Program-made: the position numbers and the translations under genes
Shown: one piece after another, positions 28,514-38,332 of the stretch
Layout of the letters: every line of letters begins with the position of its first letter
Numbering within the stretch: the stretch's first letter is position 1
The notes under the pieces: model-generated
Databases searched by the model: none
Seen by the model: only the letters and a program-made list of their open reading frames with translations
Told to the model about the DNA's origin: nothing
Source: JANELJ01 sp024511395
GTDB taxonomy: Bacteria > Pseudomonadota > Gammaproteobacteria > GRL18
DNA length: 64,000 bases
Reading direction: 5' to 3'
Assembly (NCBI GenBank): GCA_963681975.1
Contig: OY820613.1
Span: 806,001-870,000, forward strand

Positions 28514-29528
28514 TGCGAGTCATCATTTTTTTGCTGCTCCTCGTTATGAGTCATTCAATTGTTTATGCCGATACCCTGATTATGAAAGACGGTTCAATTC
28601 TTAAGGGGCAGGTAGAGTCACAGGAAGGCAAGTCCATTTTTTTTAAGACCTTTTATGCGGGTACGATTAAAATCAAATGGGATCAGGTCAGTAAACTGGA
28701 GACAGAACAACCTGTTAAAATTATGCTGGTGACGGATGAGGTGATTGAATCCCGTTATATTAATAATATTGAAAACGGTATCAGTCAGATTAAAAAAGAG
28801 GGTGAAGAATGGAAAACCGCCTTTAAAACAGACAATGTTGCCTATATCAACCCTGATCCCTAGCGTCTGGGCAGGGCTTTAAAATCAGCGGACGGGCTAA
28901 TTTTTCCCTTAAATCCCAGCATGGTAATACTATTAAGGATGAGCTGGATATGGACGGGATAATTGAATTTCGCAGTCTGTCAGAGCGCTACACCTTAAGC
29001 GGCAATCTGGAGAATGATACCAATAAAGACCGTACCACAGCAGATAACTGGATATTTAGCGGTAAATACGATTATTTTGTTTCTAAAAAAAGATACTATG
29101 GTCTGCAGCTTATTTTTGAACGGGACAAATTTACTGACCTGGATCTGCGGGTAACATTTGGTCCCCATGTGGGACATCAGTTTTATGAAAGCAAGGCCCT
29201 GAATCTGGGTGTGGATATTGGTCTGGTCAAGGTGGATGAAAATAATATTCAGACTAAAGATAAAGACTATCTGGCCATGGACTGGAATGTGAATTACGAG
29301 CAGTTTCTCTGGGATGATATTGTCCAGCTCTATCATAAAGATAATGCCTTATGGGACTGGGAAAAATCCAATAAAGTCGTTATTAACAGCTGGACCGGTT
29401 TTCGTATTCCTCTTAATTCCGGTATTGTAGCCAGTGCTGAAGTAGAATGGGAATATGACAGTAAACCCAAAGACAATGTTTCTACTACTGATACCACCTA
29501 CCGGGTTAAACTGGGTTATCAATGGTAG
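28513..29528 (+). pseudogene. DUF481 outer-membrane protein with SHE-type N-terminal part, two lesions
   Basis: ATG 28513 overlaps the mscS stop. The first frame gives a signal peptide (IIFLLLLVMSHSIVYAD) and a DUF-type part with TLIMKDGSILKGQV and KIKWDQVSKLET, then TAG at 28861. The second frame runs GQGFKISGRANFSLKSQHGN and continues to the C-terminal strand KLGYQW at 29528, a DUF481 beta-barrel (YDYFVSKKRYYGLQ; LRVTFGPHVGHQFY). The break is explained by TGG-to-TAG plus loss of one G in the run near 28870. The intact protein would be about 338 residues. The family includes E. coli YdiY. The frame from 28950 could still start at an internal ATG, but without a signal peptide. Confidence 0.78.
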
Positions 29529-29579
29529 CGTCATTCACGTCATTGATAAATAAACATTTTTTGTTTATATTTAAAGCAG

Positions 29580-30236
29580 TTGCAGGTTGTTGTCACGGGA
29601 CGGAGTCAGGTCATTAATTCCAGAATTCTATTATGCCACGAATGTGATTTGCTGATTGAAAATCAGGAAATCTGTGAGGCCTGTAAAGTCCAGTGTCCCC
29701 GTTGCGGCCATGTACTTTATAAACAGAAACATAATACCATCAGCCGTAGCCTGGCTTATGCTTTAACCGCACTGATCTGTTTTTATCCTGCGGTAACCCA
29801 GCCAATTATGATCCTTGAAATGTTGGGTCTGTCTCAACAGCAGAGTCTTATCAGCGGTTCGCTGATTTTATTGCGGGAAAAATATTATGTGGTGGCTATA
29901 CTGACCTTTCTCAGCAGTTGCCTTGTGCCCCTGTTTCGTTTATTGCTGCTTACTTATGTTACCCTGAGTATTACTCTGAACTATTATCATAAAAGTCTTA
30001 TCTGGTCTTTCCGTCTGTTTCATGAAATGGAAGAATGGGGCATGCTGGAAGTGTATATGCTGGGGATTATTGTGGCTGTAGTTAAACTGCTATCCATGGC
30101 AGAAATTCAGCCGGGCTTTGGTTTATGGGCTTATGCAGCACTATTACTGAGTTCCATTCTGGCAACGACTGCGTTGAATCCTCATGAAGTATGGGATGCC
30201 TTACTGGATCGAAAAACACGTGAGGAACCCTGTTGA
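29580..30236 (+). CDS. PqiA-domain membrane protein, first half of a LetA-like pair
   Basis: The 218-residue protein has an N-terminal cysteine-rich zinc-ribbon (LLCHECDLL, CEACKVQCPRCG) and about four transmembrane helices, the PqiA/LetA unit. TTG is the only plausible start I see near the open frame. It overlaps the next gene by 4 nt (TGATG), so the two are translationally coupled. In E. coli LetA carries two such units in one chain; here they are separate. With the MCE protein at 30965 it should form an inner-membrane plus periplasmic lipid-transport system. Confidence 0.85.
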   Translation: MQVVVTGRSQVINSRILLCHECDLLIENQEICEACKVQCPRCGHVLYKQKHNTISRSLAYALTALICFYPAVTQPIMILEMLGLSQQQSLISGSLILLREKYYVVAILTFLSSCLVPLFRLLLLTYVTLSITLNYYHKSLIWSFRLFHEMEEWGMLEVYMLGIIVAVVKLLSMAEIQPGFGLWAYAALLLSSILATTALNPHEVWDALLDRKTREEPC

Positions 30237-30925
30237 TGGTCAGCAAAACCATCACGCCGGCTCTACCTGATAAAATAATAACCGGTAAGGAAGCCGGGCT
30301 AGTATTATGTGCTGAATGTTATAAGGTACATCGCTATATTCCTGATGCCGAACAGGAGTGTAGATGCTGTGGTGCAGAACTGTATCAGAGAAAACCAGAT
30401 AGTATTAATCGTACTTGGGCTTTTTTAATTGCCTCCATGATTTTATACATTCCCGTCAATACCATGATGATTATGAATGTCGCCTACTTTGGTACGGATG
30501 AACCCTCTACTATTATGGGCGGGGTGATTTTATTATTGCAGATGGGATCCCATGCTGTTGCTTTTGTAGTGTTTGTGGCCAGTGTACTGGTGCCTCTGTT
30601 TAAAATGATTGGGATTATGCTTATTCTGTTTTCACTTAAATATAAAGTGAATATGACGGATCGACAGCGCATTAAGATGTTTCGGTTTATTGAATTTATT
30701 GGTCGCTGGTCAATGCTGGATATTTTCGTTGTTTCCATTCTGGCCGCTCTGGTTCATATTACCGGGGTTGCAGAAATCACGGCCGGGCCAGCGGCAACCG
30801 CGTTTGGTACGGTGGTGGTTCTGACCATGCTGGCAGCCAGCAGCTTTGATACTCGTTTGCTGTGGGATTATAAAAGAAAGAATTATAAAAATATCGAATT
30901 AAACCAGGAACCGGCTGCCGATTAA
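30233..30925 (+). CDS. PqiA-domain membrane protein, second half of a LetA-like pair
   Basis: The 230-residue protein again has a Cys-rich ribbon (LCAECYKVHR, CRCCGAEL) and four helices. The segment MFRFIEFIGRWSMLDIFVVSILAALVHI is the most conserved part of PqiA proteins. Overlap with the preceding gene and 39 bp to the MCE gene make a three-gene operon. It is expected to pair with the first PqiA protein and feed or receive lipid at the base of the MCE tunnel. Confidence 0.88.
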   Translation: MMVSKTITPALPDKIITGKEAGLVLCAECYKVHRYIPDAEQECRCCGAELYQRKPDSINRTWAFLIASMILYIPVNTMMIMNVAYFGTDEPSTIMGGVILLLQMGSHAVAFVVFVASVLVPLFKMIGIMLILFSLKYKVNMTDRQRIKMFRFIEFIGRWSMLDIFVVSILAALVHITGVAEITAGPAATAFGTVVVLTMLAASSFDTRLLWDYKRKNYKNIELNQEPAAD

Positions 30926-30964
30926 AATCCATGAATACGTTTAAAATAAAAAAACAGACTAACT

Positions 30965-33900
30965 ATGAGTGATAATGAACAAGCGGATATAAATTCAGTG
31001 CCGCTGGCACGTCCCAAAGTTAATTCCCAGCGCAGTTTTTCGCCCATCTGGATCCTGCCTATTGTGGCGCTGCTGATTGGGCTGGGGCTGATTTTTGAAA
31101 GTTATCTTAATGCCGGCATAATGATTACTTTAAAAGTGCGTACTGCCGAAGGCATTGAGGTGGGTAAAACTAAGGTCTTCTACAAGGGTATTACGACAGG
31201 TGTTGTGAAAAGCTATGAGGTGGCGGATGATCTGCAGCATGTCATACTGCATATTGAAATGGATAAACGTACCGAACCCTATCTGAATGAAAAAGCCCAA
31301 TTCTGGGTGGTAGAACCGCGTATTTCCCTGTCCGGTGTATCCGGCCTGGATACTATTTTAAAAGGCCGTTATATAGCCATCGACTCTGAAAAAGGTGAAA
31401 CCAGCAAAAGAAATTTTGTGGCTCTGGACATGGCACCACCGCCTTCGGGAAAAACACCGGGACTGCATATAAAGCTGCGCCTGAACCAGCTGACATCCGT
31501 GGACAGAGGCACCGTAGTATTTTACAAGCAGATACCGGTGGGAGAGGTTATTAACTATACTCTGGAAGAAAATGATTCCGAAATACATGCCTGGGTCGTG
31601 ATCCGTCCTGAATATGCTCATCTGGTTAAAGAAAATTCCCGTTTTTATAATGTCAGCGGTATCAGTATTAAGGCCGGTTTGAGCGGGGTAGAGATTAAAA
31701 CGGAATCTCTGGTTTCCCTGTTGGTAGGGGGCATTGCCTTTACCACACCGCTGGAGGAAAAACCGGCACAGCAGGCTAGACACGGAGCCCTGTTTTTATT
31801 ATATGATGATTTTGAAAGTGCCCGTGTGGGTATTCCAGTGGTATTGCGATTTAAAAATATTGATTCCCTGGTTGCTAATCAGACCAAAATTAAATATCAG
31901 GGACAGGTCATCGGTCGTCTGGGTAAATTTGCCTATGACAAGAAGACCAATGAAAGCATCTGTGTCGCAAAACTATCTCCACTTGTGGCCGATGTTCTGA
32001 CTGAAAATACCCAGTTCTGGATTGTTAAACCCAGTGTCAGCATTTTAAAAATCAGCGGGCTAGATGCTCTGCTGGAAGGTAATTACCTTGAATTACGGCC
32101 TTCAGGTACAGGCAAGAAAAGTCGGGAGTTCAGAGTTTATGAATCGGTTCCGCCGTTGCCGGCCAACGTGCCTGGTTTACACTTTACTATAGAATCAGAG
32201 GATCTGGGTTCTATCAGTAAGGATAGCCCCCTGTATTACAAGAATATCAAAGTAGGTAATATTGAGTCTTTTAAATTGGCAGAGGATAATGAAAAGGTAA
32301 AATTGCAGGCCTATATTAAGCCGGAGTTTGCCCATCTGGTCACTGAATCAACCCGTTTTTATAATGTCAGCGGAGTTAATATCAAAGGTGGTCTGACGGG
32401 CATAAAAGTGATGACCGAATCCATTGCTTCGTTACTCTCTGGTGGTATTGCTTTTTATACACCCAGCTATAAAAAAAGTGATATTAAAGCCAAAAACGGG
32501 GATGTATTCCAGCTCTATGAAAGTTTTGATGATGCCAAAGCCGGTATCGAGGTATCACTGACCTTTGATGATACCACCGGACTGACTGCTGATGTTACCA
32601 AGGTTATTTATAAAGGCATCGTGCTGGGCGTGATTAAAAAAATCACCCCTAATACCGGCCAGGAAACCGCTACTGCAACGGTAATTATGGATCCCATTGC
32701 TGATTTCGGTCTGGTGGAAGATACCCGGTTCTGGATGGTTCGTCCTAAATTTGATATTACCGGTGTGGAAAACCTGGAAACCCTGCTGGCAGGTGATTAT
32801 ATTACTCTGAGACTGGGCAGGAGCAAAAAGAAAAAATACAGTTTTAAGGTCAGTATGACTAAACCACCGCTGGATGCCAATTATCCTGGACTGCATTTAA
32901 AGTTGAACAGTTCAGAGCTGGGAACGATTAGTATTGGCGCCCTAGTTATGTACCACAGGATTAAGATTGGTAATGTACAGGATTATGAACTGGCGGCAGA
33001 TGGAAAAAGTATCAATATTCTGATCTATATTTATCCTCGGTATATGAATCTGGTTAGTAGCCATTCACGTTTTTATAATGCCAGTGGCTTCAAGGTTGAT
33101 GTTGGTTTGTCAGGCCTGAGTGTTCGTACTGAATCAGTCAAAAGTATTCTCAAAGGCGGTATTGGTTTATACAATGATGCCCGCTATGAACCCGGCAAAC
33201 ACAAAGTCTCAAATGGCACTAAATACAGGTTATTTGATGATTATGAGGCTGCTCAAATCAATGCATTTTATGTCACTGTGCTGTTTGATAAGGTGGATGG
33301 CTTATCTTACTGCAGCAAGGTTGTCTATAATGATATTGAGGTAGGCAAGGTCAGATCTGTTAAACTCAGCCGCAAAGATGCCGGGAAAGTTGAAGTAAGC
33401 CTGGAACTCAGTGAACAGATAAAATCGCTACTGGGTAAAGACTCCAGGTTCTGGGTAGTCAAGGCTGAACTTGGCCTAGCTAAAATTAAAAATGTGGGTA
33501 ATTTAATCACGGGGAATTTTCTACGGCTTGAACCGGTCAGGGGGACTTTTAGTGATTACTTTATCGGTTATGAAGAAAAACCACTTAAACAACAGTCTGC
33601 AGCCGGTTTTAATATTCACTTAACAGCTAGTCGTCTGGGTTCAATAAAAGTGGGTGACGGTGTTTATTATCGCCAGATTAAAGTGGGTGAAGTGGTGGGC
33701 TATGAGTTGGCCGATACTTCGGACCAGATCTTAATACATCTAACTATTCGTGAACGTTTCCGACCATTGCTGCGGGAAAACAGTCGTTTCTGGAATGCCA
33801 GCGGTATCTCTATGGATATCAATTTATTCGGCAGTTCTAAAATCAGAACAGAATCGGTAGAATCGGTTCTTTCCGGCGGTATTGCTTTTGCCACTCCGGA

Positions 33901-34024
33901 CAATGCCGCCATGGGCAAGGAACTGTCGGAAGGCAGTTACTATATATTACATGATGAGCCTCAGCCGCAATGGCTGAAGTGGAATCCAATTATTCCTTTA
34001 AGCAGGGAAATACAGCAGAACTGA
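30965..34024 (+). CDS. LetB/YebT-like MCE protein with eight MCE domains
   Basis: The 1019-residue protein has a short cytoplasmic start, one transmembrane helix (about 27-46) and then MCE domains at roughly 50-147, 165-260, 288-385, 403-497, 527-620, 641-738, 768-857 and 880-977. Each has the VxYxxIxVGxV core (for example VFYKGITTGVV, YYKNIKVGNI, YYRQIKVGEV) and a later FW/FYNxSG segment. E. coli LetB has seven MCE domains in 877 residues and forms a stacked hexameric tunnel across the periplasm; PqiB has three. The extra domain is in register with the repeats. No stop or frameshift was seen. The second to last GGIAF-type loops alternate in pairs. Confidence 0.88.
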   Translation: MSDNEQADINSVPLARPKVNSQRSFSPIWILPIVALLIGLGLIFESYLNAGIMITLKVRTAEGIEVGKTKVFYKGITTGVVKSYEVADDLQHVILHIEMDKRTEPYLNEKAQFWVVEPRISLSGVSGLDTILKGRYIAIDSEKGETSKRNFVALDMAPPPSGKTPGLHIKLRLNQLTSVDRGTVVFYKQIPVGEVINYTLEENDSEIHAWVVIRPEYAHLVKENSRFYNVSGISIKAGLSGVEIKTESLVSLLVGGIAFTTPLEEKPAQQARHGALFLLYDDFESARVGIPVVLRFKNIDSLVANQTKIKYQGQVIGRLGKFAYDKKTNESICVAKLSPLVADVLTENTQFWIVKPSVSILKISGLDALLEGNYLELRPSGTGKKSREFRVYESVPPLPANVPGLHFTIESEDLGSISKDSPLYYKNIKVGNIESFKLAEDNEKVKLQAYIKPEFAHLVTESTRFYNVSGVNIKGGLTGIKVMTESIASLLSGGIAFYTPSYKKSDIKAKNGDVFQLYESFDDAKAGIEVSLTFDDTTGLTADVTKVIYKGIVLGVIKKITPNTGQETATATVIMDPIADFGLVEDTRFWMVRPKFDITGVENLETLLAGDYITLRLGRSKKKKYSFKVSMTKPPLDANYPGLHLKLNSSELGTISIGALVMYHRIKIGNVQDYELAADGKSINILIYIYPRYMNLVSSHSRFYNASGFKVDVGLSGLSVRTESVKSILKGGIGLYNDARYEPGKHKVSNGTKYRLFDDYEAAQINAFYVTVLFDKVDGLSYCSKVVYNDIEVGKVRSVKLSRKDAGKVEVSLELSEQIKSLLGKDSRFWVVKAELGLAKIKNVGNLITGNFLRLEPVRGTFSDYFIGYEEKPLKQQSAAGFNIHLTASRLGSIKVGDGVYYRQIKVGEVVGYELADTSDQILIHLTIRERFRPLLRENSRFWNASGISMDINLFGSSKIRTESVESVLSGGIAFATPDNAAMGKELSEGSYYILHDEPQPQWLKWNPIIPLSREIQQN

Positions 34025-34053
34025 TTTAGTCAACTGCTCTAACAGGGATTACT

Positions 34054-35703
34054 ATGGATCTAAGCTGGATTTCAATTACCTTAGCAGAAACGGGCTGGCT
34101 GATACTGACCTTTGTATTCAGTTTCCTGGCCTACCGGATCGGACTGCCACCCATGGTGGGTTTTTTATGTGTAGGTTTTGTGCTCAAGTTCTATGGGGTT
34201 GAAAGTACCGAGGCACTCAGAGAAATTGCCGATCTAGGTGTTACCATAATGCTGTTCACCATTGGACTGAAACTGAACCTTAAAAGTCTGCTGAGAGTAC
34301 AGATATGGGGGGTGGCCAGCTCCCATATGTTGATAACCATTGTTGTTTATGCCGGTATTTTTATTTTTCTGCAGCAGTCCGGGGTCAGTGCCTTTCAGGG
34401 ACTGTCGTTGTGGAGCGGCGTATTAATTGCTTTTGCGTTAAGTTTTTCCAGTACTGTATTTGCGGTTAAGGTGCTGGAAGGTAAAAATGAAATGATGGCT
34501 TTATATGCCCAGATAGCCATCGGGATTTTGATTGTACAGGATATTTTTGCCGTTATATTCCTGTCTGCTTCTACAGGCAAGCTGCCCAGCATCTGGGCAC
34601 TGGGGCTACTGGGCTTACCCCTGTTACGCCCCTTACTGTATAAAATTATGGATCAGGTGGAGTACGGTGAATTACTGGTGCTTTACAGTCTGCTGCTGGC
34701 AACCGGCGGAGCCGCTCTGTTTGAAATGGTCGGTATGAAAGCGGATCTGGGGGCGCTGATTTTCGGTTTGCTGCTGGCCCCGCATATCAAGGCCTCGGAA
34801 GTCTCAAAAACCCTCTATAATTTCAAAGATTTATTCTTGGTGGCCTTTTTTGTCAATATTGGTCTCTCTGGTGAGCCATCGATGGAGAACCTGGTTATTG
34901 CCGGAATTTTATCCTTATTAATGTTTGCCAAGGTATTCCTGTTTTTCTGGCTGCTGGTTAAAACAAAAATGCGCAGCAGAACCTCCTTTCTGGCTTCTAT
35001 GAGCCTAGCCAACTATTCAGAATTCGGCCTGATTGTCGGCACCATTGGTGTACAGAACGGCTGGATGGACAGTTCCTGGCTGCTCAGCATAGCCATAGCC
35101 CTGTCCATGACCTTTATTATTGCCTCACCGCTTAATGCCCGGGCTCATGAAATATACGGGCGCTTTTCAAAAGTGTTCCGCACATGGCAGTCAGAAGAGC
35201 GGCTGGATGATGAAAAGCCGGTGGACGTGGCCGGGGCCAGTATTGTGGTATTTGGTATGGGGCGTATTGGTACCGGGGTTTATAACGATCTGAATTACCA
35301 TTTTCCGGGACAGGTTATCGGAGTGGATTTTTATGCCGGTGTTTATGCCCAGCATGAAAAAGATAAAAAAAATATTATTTATGCGGATGTTATGGATAAG
35401 GACTTCTGGAGCAAGCTGAACCTGGAAGGGGTTCGCATGATCTTTTTAAACCTTCCCCAGCGGGAAAAAAACCTGTTTACCTTAAAACAGCTTAGGGAAA
35501 TGGGTTTTAAAGGTACTGTGGCCGCTATTGCTCTGTATGATGAAGATGTTGAAGTGCTGAAACAGGCTGGTGCTGATGAAGTTTATAATTTTTACTCAGA
35601 AGCCGGGATTGGTTTTGCAGAACATGTTCGCCATAACCTGATTAATAAAGGTGAGTTTTTACCTGAACCGTCTGAACAAAAGCCGGTTGAAGAATCAACT
35701 TAA
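34054..35703 (+). CDS. CPA2-family cation:proton antiporter with RCK/TrkA-N domain
   Basis: The 549-residue protein has 12-13 transmembrane helices (about 10-370) of the Na+/H+ exchanger fold and a C-terminal nucleotide-binding RCK domain (about 395-520) with a GxGxxG loop (VFGMGRIGTGVY). It resembles KefC and E. coli YbaL. KefC-type proteins exchange potassium for protons under glutathione control; YbaL-like relatives are less well known. It starts 29 bp after the MCE gene, so it could be read with the LetAB operon. The C-terminal tail is short, without a TrkA-C domain. Confidence 0.85.
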   Translation: MDLSWISITLAETGWLILTFVFSFLAYRIGLPPMVGFLCVGFVLKFYGVESTEALREIADLGVTIMLFTIGLKLNLKSLLRVQIWGVASSHMLITIVVYAGIFIFLQQSGVSAFQGLSLWSGVLIAFALSFSSTVFAVKVLEGKNEMMALYAQIAIGILIVQDIFAVIFLSASTGKLPSIWALGLLGLPLLRPLLYKIMDQVEYGELLVLYSLLLATGGAALFEMVGMKADLGALIFGLLLAPHIKASEVSKTLYNFKDLFLVAFFVNIGLSGEPSMENLVIAGILSLLMFAKVFLFFWLLVKTKMRSRTSFLASMSLANYSEFGLIVGTIGVQNGWMDSSWLLSIAIALSMTFIIASPLNARAHEIYGRFSKVFRTWQSEERLDDEKPVDVAGASIVVFGMGRIGTGVYNDLNYHFPGQVIGVDFYAGVYAQHEKDKKNIIYADVMDKDFWSKLNLEGVRMIFLNLPQREKNLFTLKQLREMGFKGTVAAIALYDEDVEVLKQAGADEVYNFYSEAGIGFAEHVRHNLINKGEFLPEPSEQKPVEEST

Positions 35704-35708
35704 CAGGC

Positions 35709-35912
35709 TTAGGCAAGAATATCGGGGAGCAAAAGATTTTCCAGCTTGATAATTTCATCCTTTAGATGTAGCTTACGTTTTTTCAGGCGTGTGATCTGTA
35801 TCTGGGTATGAATGGTTCTTGGCATATGGTGAATGGCTTCATCCGGATCCCGGTGTTCCTGTTTTAAAGCCTCAAGCTGATCTCTTATTTTTTGTTTATC
35901 GTCTTCAGTCAT
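35709..35912 (-). CDS. DUF465 (YdcH-like) small coiled-coil protein
   Basis: A 67-residue, highly charged helical protein with LKQEHRDPDEAIHHMP and ITRLKKRKLHLKDEIIKLEN, typical of DUF465. Function is not known. It is convergent with the antiporter gene (5 bp apart), and IS5-type copy 5 begins 16 bp upstream of its start, so its promoter has probably been replaced. Confidence 0.75.
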   Translation of the reverse strand: MTEDDKQKIRDQLEALKQEHRDPDEAIHHMPRTIHTQIQITRLKKRKLHLKDEIIKLENLLLPDILA

Positions 35913-35928
35913 TGATTGTCAGTAATTA

Positions 35929-37426
35929 GTCCACCCTGAATAAAACATATGGTATTGATTTATAAAGAAATATTTCTTGATCATGGGTGTTAAATTTGCA
36001 GGTTTTTGGTAAAATAAGCCTTATTACCTTGCAAATTTCCAGACCAGAATGAAGCCAGAGAAACAGCCAAAAATACCTCAGGAAGACCTGTTCAGGATGC
36101 GCCTTGAAAACATGCTGGACATAAACCATGAGTTGATTAAGTTATCAAAACACATAGACCGGGAAAGTCCTGATAAAGAATGGGGTGCTCTGTTTGTATC
36201 CACTAAAGGTGCTCCTGCCATACGCACTCGATTGATTGCAGGATTGCATTACCTGAAACACCTGCATGATTTATCAGATGAACAGGTAGTAAAAGGCTGG
36301 ACGGAAAATCCGTACTGGCAGTATTTTTGTGGTGAAGAATACTTTCAGCATAAGATGCCCATACACCCTACGACCATGACCAAATGGCGTAACCGGCTGG
36401 GTAAGTCAGGCAGTGAAAAATTACTGATTGAAACCATTAAAGCCGGACTAAAGAGTAAAACCATAAAGCCTGGCAGTTTAAAGAAAGTCACGGTAGATAC
36501 TACCGTACAGGAAAAGAACATCGCTTTTCCAACCGATTCAAAGCTCCTGAACAAAGCCAGAGAAAACCTGGTTAAACTGTCCAAAGAGCACGGTATTAAA
36601 CTGCGCCAGAACTATAATCGGGTTGGGCCGCAATATGTACTAATGGCCAGTCGTTATGCACATGCAAAACAGTTTAAACGCATGAAGAAAATGAACAATA
36701 AACTGAAATCCCGTTTAGGTCGTGTTAAACGGGATATTGAACGACAACTGCCCAACTATTCTGTTGATATTCAGTCTCTGTTTGAAGTAGCTCTAAAACA
36801 GGCTCAGAAACTAATTGAGCAGGAGCAGCACAGTAAGAACAAGCTTTACAGTTTACATGCACCGGAAGTCGAGTGTATCAGTAAAGGCAAAGCTCATAAG
36901 CCTTATGAATTTGGTGTTAAAACCAGTATCGCGGTAACCAACAAGGAAGGCTTTGTTATTGGTGCTCAAAGCTGTCCGGGCAATCCTTATGATGGACACA
37001 CTCTACTGCCACAACTGGAACAGATAAAACAGTTTAAAGCCGTACAACCGGAACAATGCTTTGTTGACCGGGGTTATCATGGACATGAGGTAAAAGACAC
37101 TAAAGTTTTTATCTCAGGTCAGAAGCGAGGTGTTACCCGAAGTATTAAAAAGGCATTAAAACGGCGCAGTGCGATTGAGCCTGAAATCGGTCATATGAAA
37201 AATGATGGTCGTTTAGATCGCTGCTACCTCAAAGGCGCAGTCGGTGATGCCATTAATGTGGTTATGGTAGCCGCTGGTCATAACTTAAGAAAGATCCTCA
37301 ATAAGCTCCGGCTTTTGTGGCTCAAAATTATTTCCGGTTTGATGGGATATTTTATCAAACCAGAACAATCAGCCGCTTTAAACCTGGCTTGATGTCAGGC
37401 TTAAAACGGTATTATTCAGGTTGAAC
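35929..37426 (+). mobile_element. IS5-type element, copy 5 (full length)
   Basis: 1498 bp, left end GTCCACCCTGAATAA; flanking repeat TAATTA (35923-35928, 37427-37432) is perfect. Confidence 0.94.
36049..37392 (+). CDS. IS5-family DDE transposase, copy 5
   Basis: Intact 447-residue transposase. Differences include His in RGYHGHE next to D340 and Lys in KQFKAVQ. The C-terminal MGYFIKPEQS is shared with copy 3. Confidence 0.9.
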   Translation: MKPEKQPKIPQEDLFRMRLENMLDINHELIKLSKHIDRESPDKEWGALFVSTKGAPAIRTRLIAGLHYLKHLHDLSDEQVVKGWTENPYWQYFCGEEYFQHKMPIHPTTMTKWRNRLGKSGSEKLLIETIKAGLKSKTIKPGSLKKVTVDTTVQEKNIAFPTDSKLLNKARENLVKLSKEHGIKLRQNYNRVGPQYVLMASRYAHAKQFKRMKKMNNKLKSRLGRVKRDIERQLPNYSVDIQSLFEVALKQAQKLIEQEQHSKNKLYSLHAPEVECISKGKAHKPYEFGVKTSIAVTNKEGFVIGAQSCPGNPYDGHTLLPQLEQIKQFKAVQPEQCFVDRGYHGHEVKDTKVFISGQKRGVTRSIKKALKRRSAIEPEIGHMKNDGRLDRCYLKGAVGDAINVVMVAAGHNLRKILNKLRLLWLKIISGLMGYFIKPEQSAALNLA

Positions 37427-37601
37427 TAATTAATTATCAGTTGTTATCGTTTTAATGGTGTGTTGATTGATGTGTCGAGTATTTTGCTGTCTTAAAAGTG
37501 TGAAATATCTCTTTAGACAGACCTCAATTATCTGTTATGATTTCTTTAAAATCAAGAATAGAAATGTTTTCAGCGATTCTGCAAAATGCCCGTAAACCGG
37601 T

Positions 37602-38270
37602 GTGGAGAAATTAATAGCTTTAAAACCTACAGCTTTTAAAATATCAGTATCATGCATACTGTTAATTGTTATCAGTGCCTGCACCTCCAGCACTACCCTG
37701 TATGAACGCTGGAGCAATGATGCCTATCAGGGGCCGAAACTGGAGAAAGTACTGGTTATCGGAGTATTCAAGGATGATATCAGACGCAGGGCATTTGAAT
37801 CAGCCTTTGTTAAAGAATTGCAGGCCATGGGTGAAAAAGGGGTGGCCGGATATACCCTGACACCGCCCAATGAAAACTTTAAGAACAAGGAAGAAATTCT
37901 GGAAGCTGTGAAAAAATCCAGGGTGGATTCTGTGCTTATTACCAGTTTTAAAGGTGTAATAGAAAAGGAACGGGAAGTCCCTCCTCGAATGGACTATGTA
38001 CCCAGTATGGGGATGTGTTATGGACGTTACGGCTATGGGTATGGTTATCCGGGGTACTATGGGACCACTTACGATGTAGTTTACCGTCCGAGATACACGC
38101 TAAAAGACTCCATTGTACAGCTGGATACCCGGGTCTTTTCTGTCGCTACCCAGGAAATGGTCTGGGCGGGTAAAACCAAAAGTGTCAATCCGACAACAGG
38201 TGAAGAGATTGTTCAGGAACTGGTAAAAATTATAGTCAGGGATATGAAAGCAAGCGGACTGATTAAATAA
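37602..38270 (+). CDS. Conserved lipoprotein, DUF4136-like
   Basis: The 222-residue protein has a lipoprotein signal: helix FKISVSCILLIVISAC with the lipobox ISAC, followed by TSSTTLYERWSNDAY. The mature part contains VLVIGVFKDDIRRRAFE and VDSVLITSFKGV, then a glycine-tyrosine-rich loop (GRYGYGYGYPGYYG) and a strand-rich end. GTG at 37602 is the read start. This resembles small outer-envelope lipoproteins of the DUF4136 kind. Function unknown; it could be envelope-stress related. It stands alone downstream of IS5-type copy 5. Confidence 0.65.
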   Translation: MEKLIALKPTAFKISVSCILLIVISACTSSTTLYERWSNDAYQGPKLEKVLVIGVFKDDIRRRAFESAFVKELQAMGEKGVAGYTLTPPNENFKNKEEILEAVKKSRVDSVLITSFKGVIEKEREVPPRMDYVPSMGMCYGRYGYGYGYPGYYGTTYDVVYRPRYTLKDSIVQLDTRVFSVATQEMVWAGKTKSVNPTTGEEIVQELVKIIVRDMKASGLIK

Positions 38271-38332
38271 TTTAAATGACTGTTAATTCTATTTGACAGT
38301 CCGAGCTTTAGCGACAAAAAAGGAGTAAGCGC

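Noticed and set aside
9192..29528. Recoded stop codons (readthrough or suppressor tRNA)
   Set aside because: TAG, TAA and TGA all occur, along with frameshifts and IS insertions in the same genes, so decay is the better explanation.
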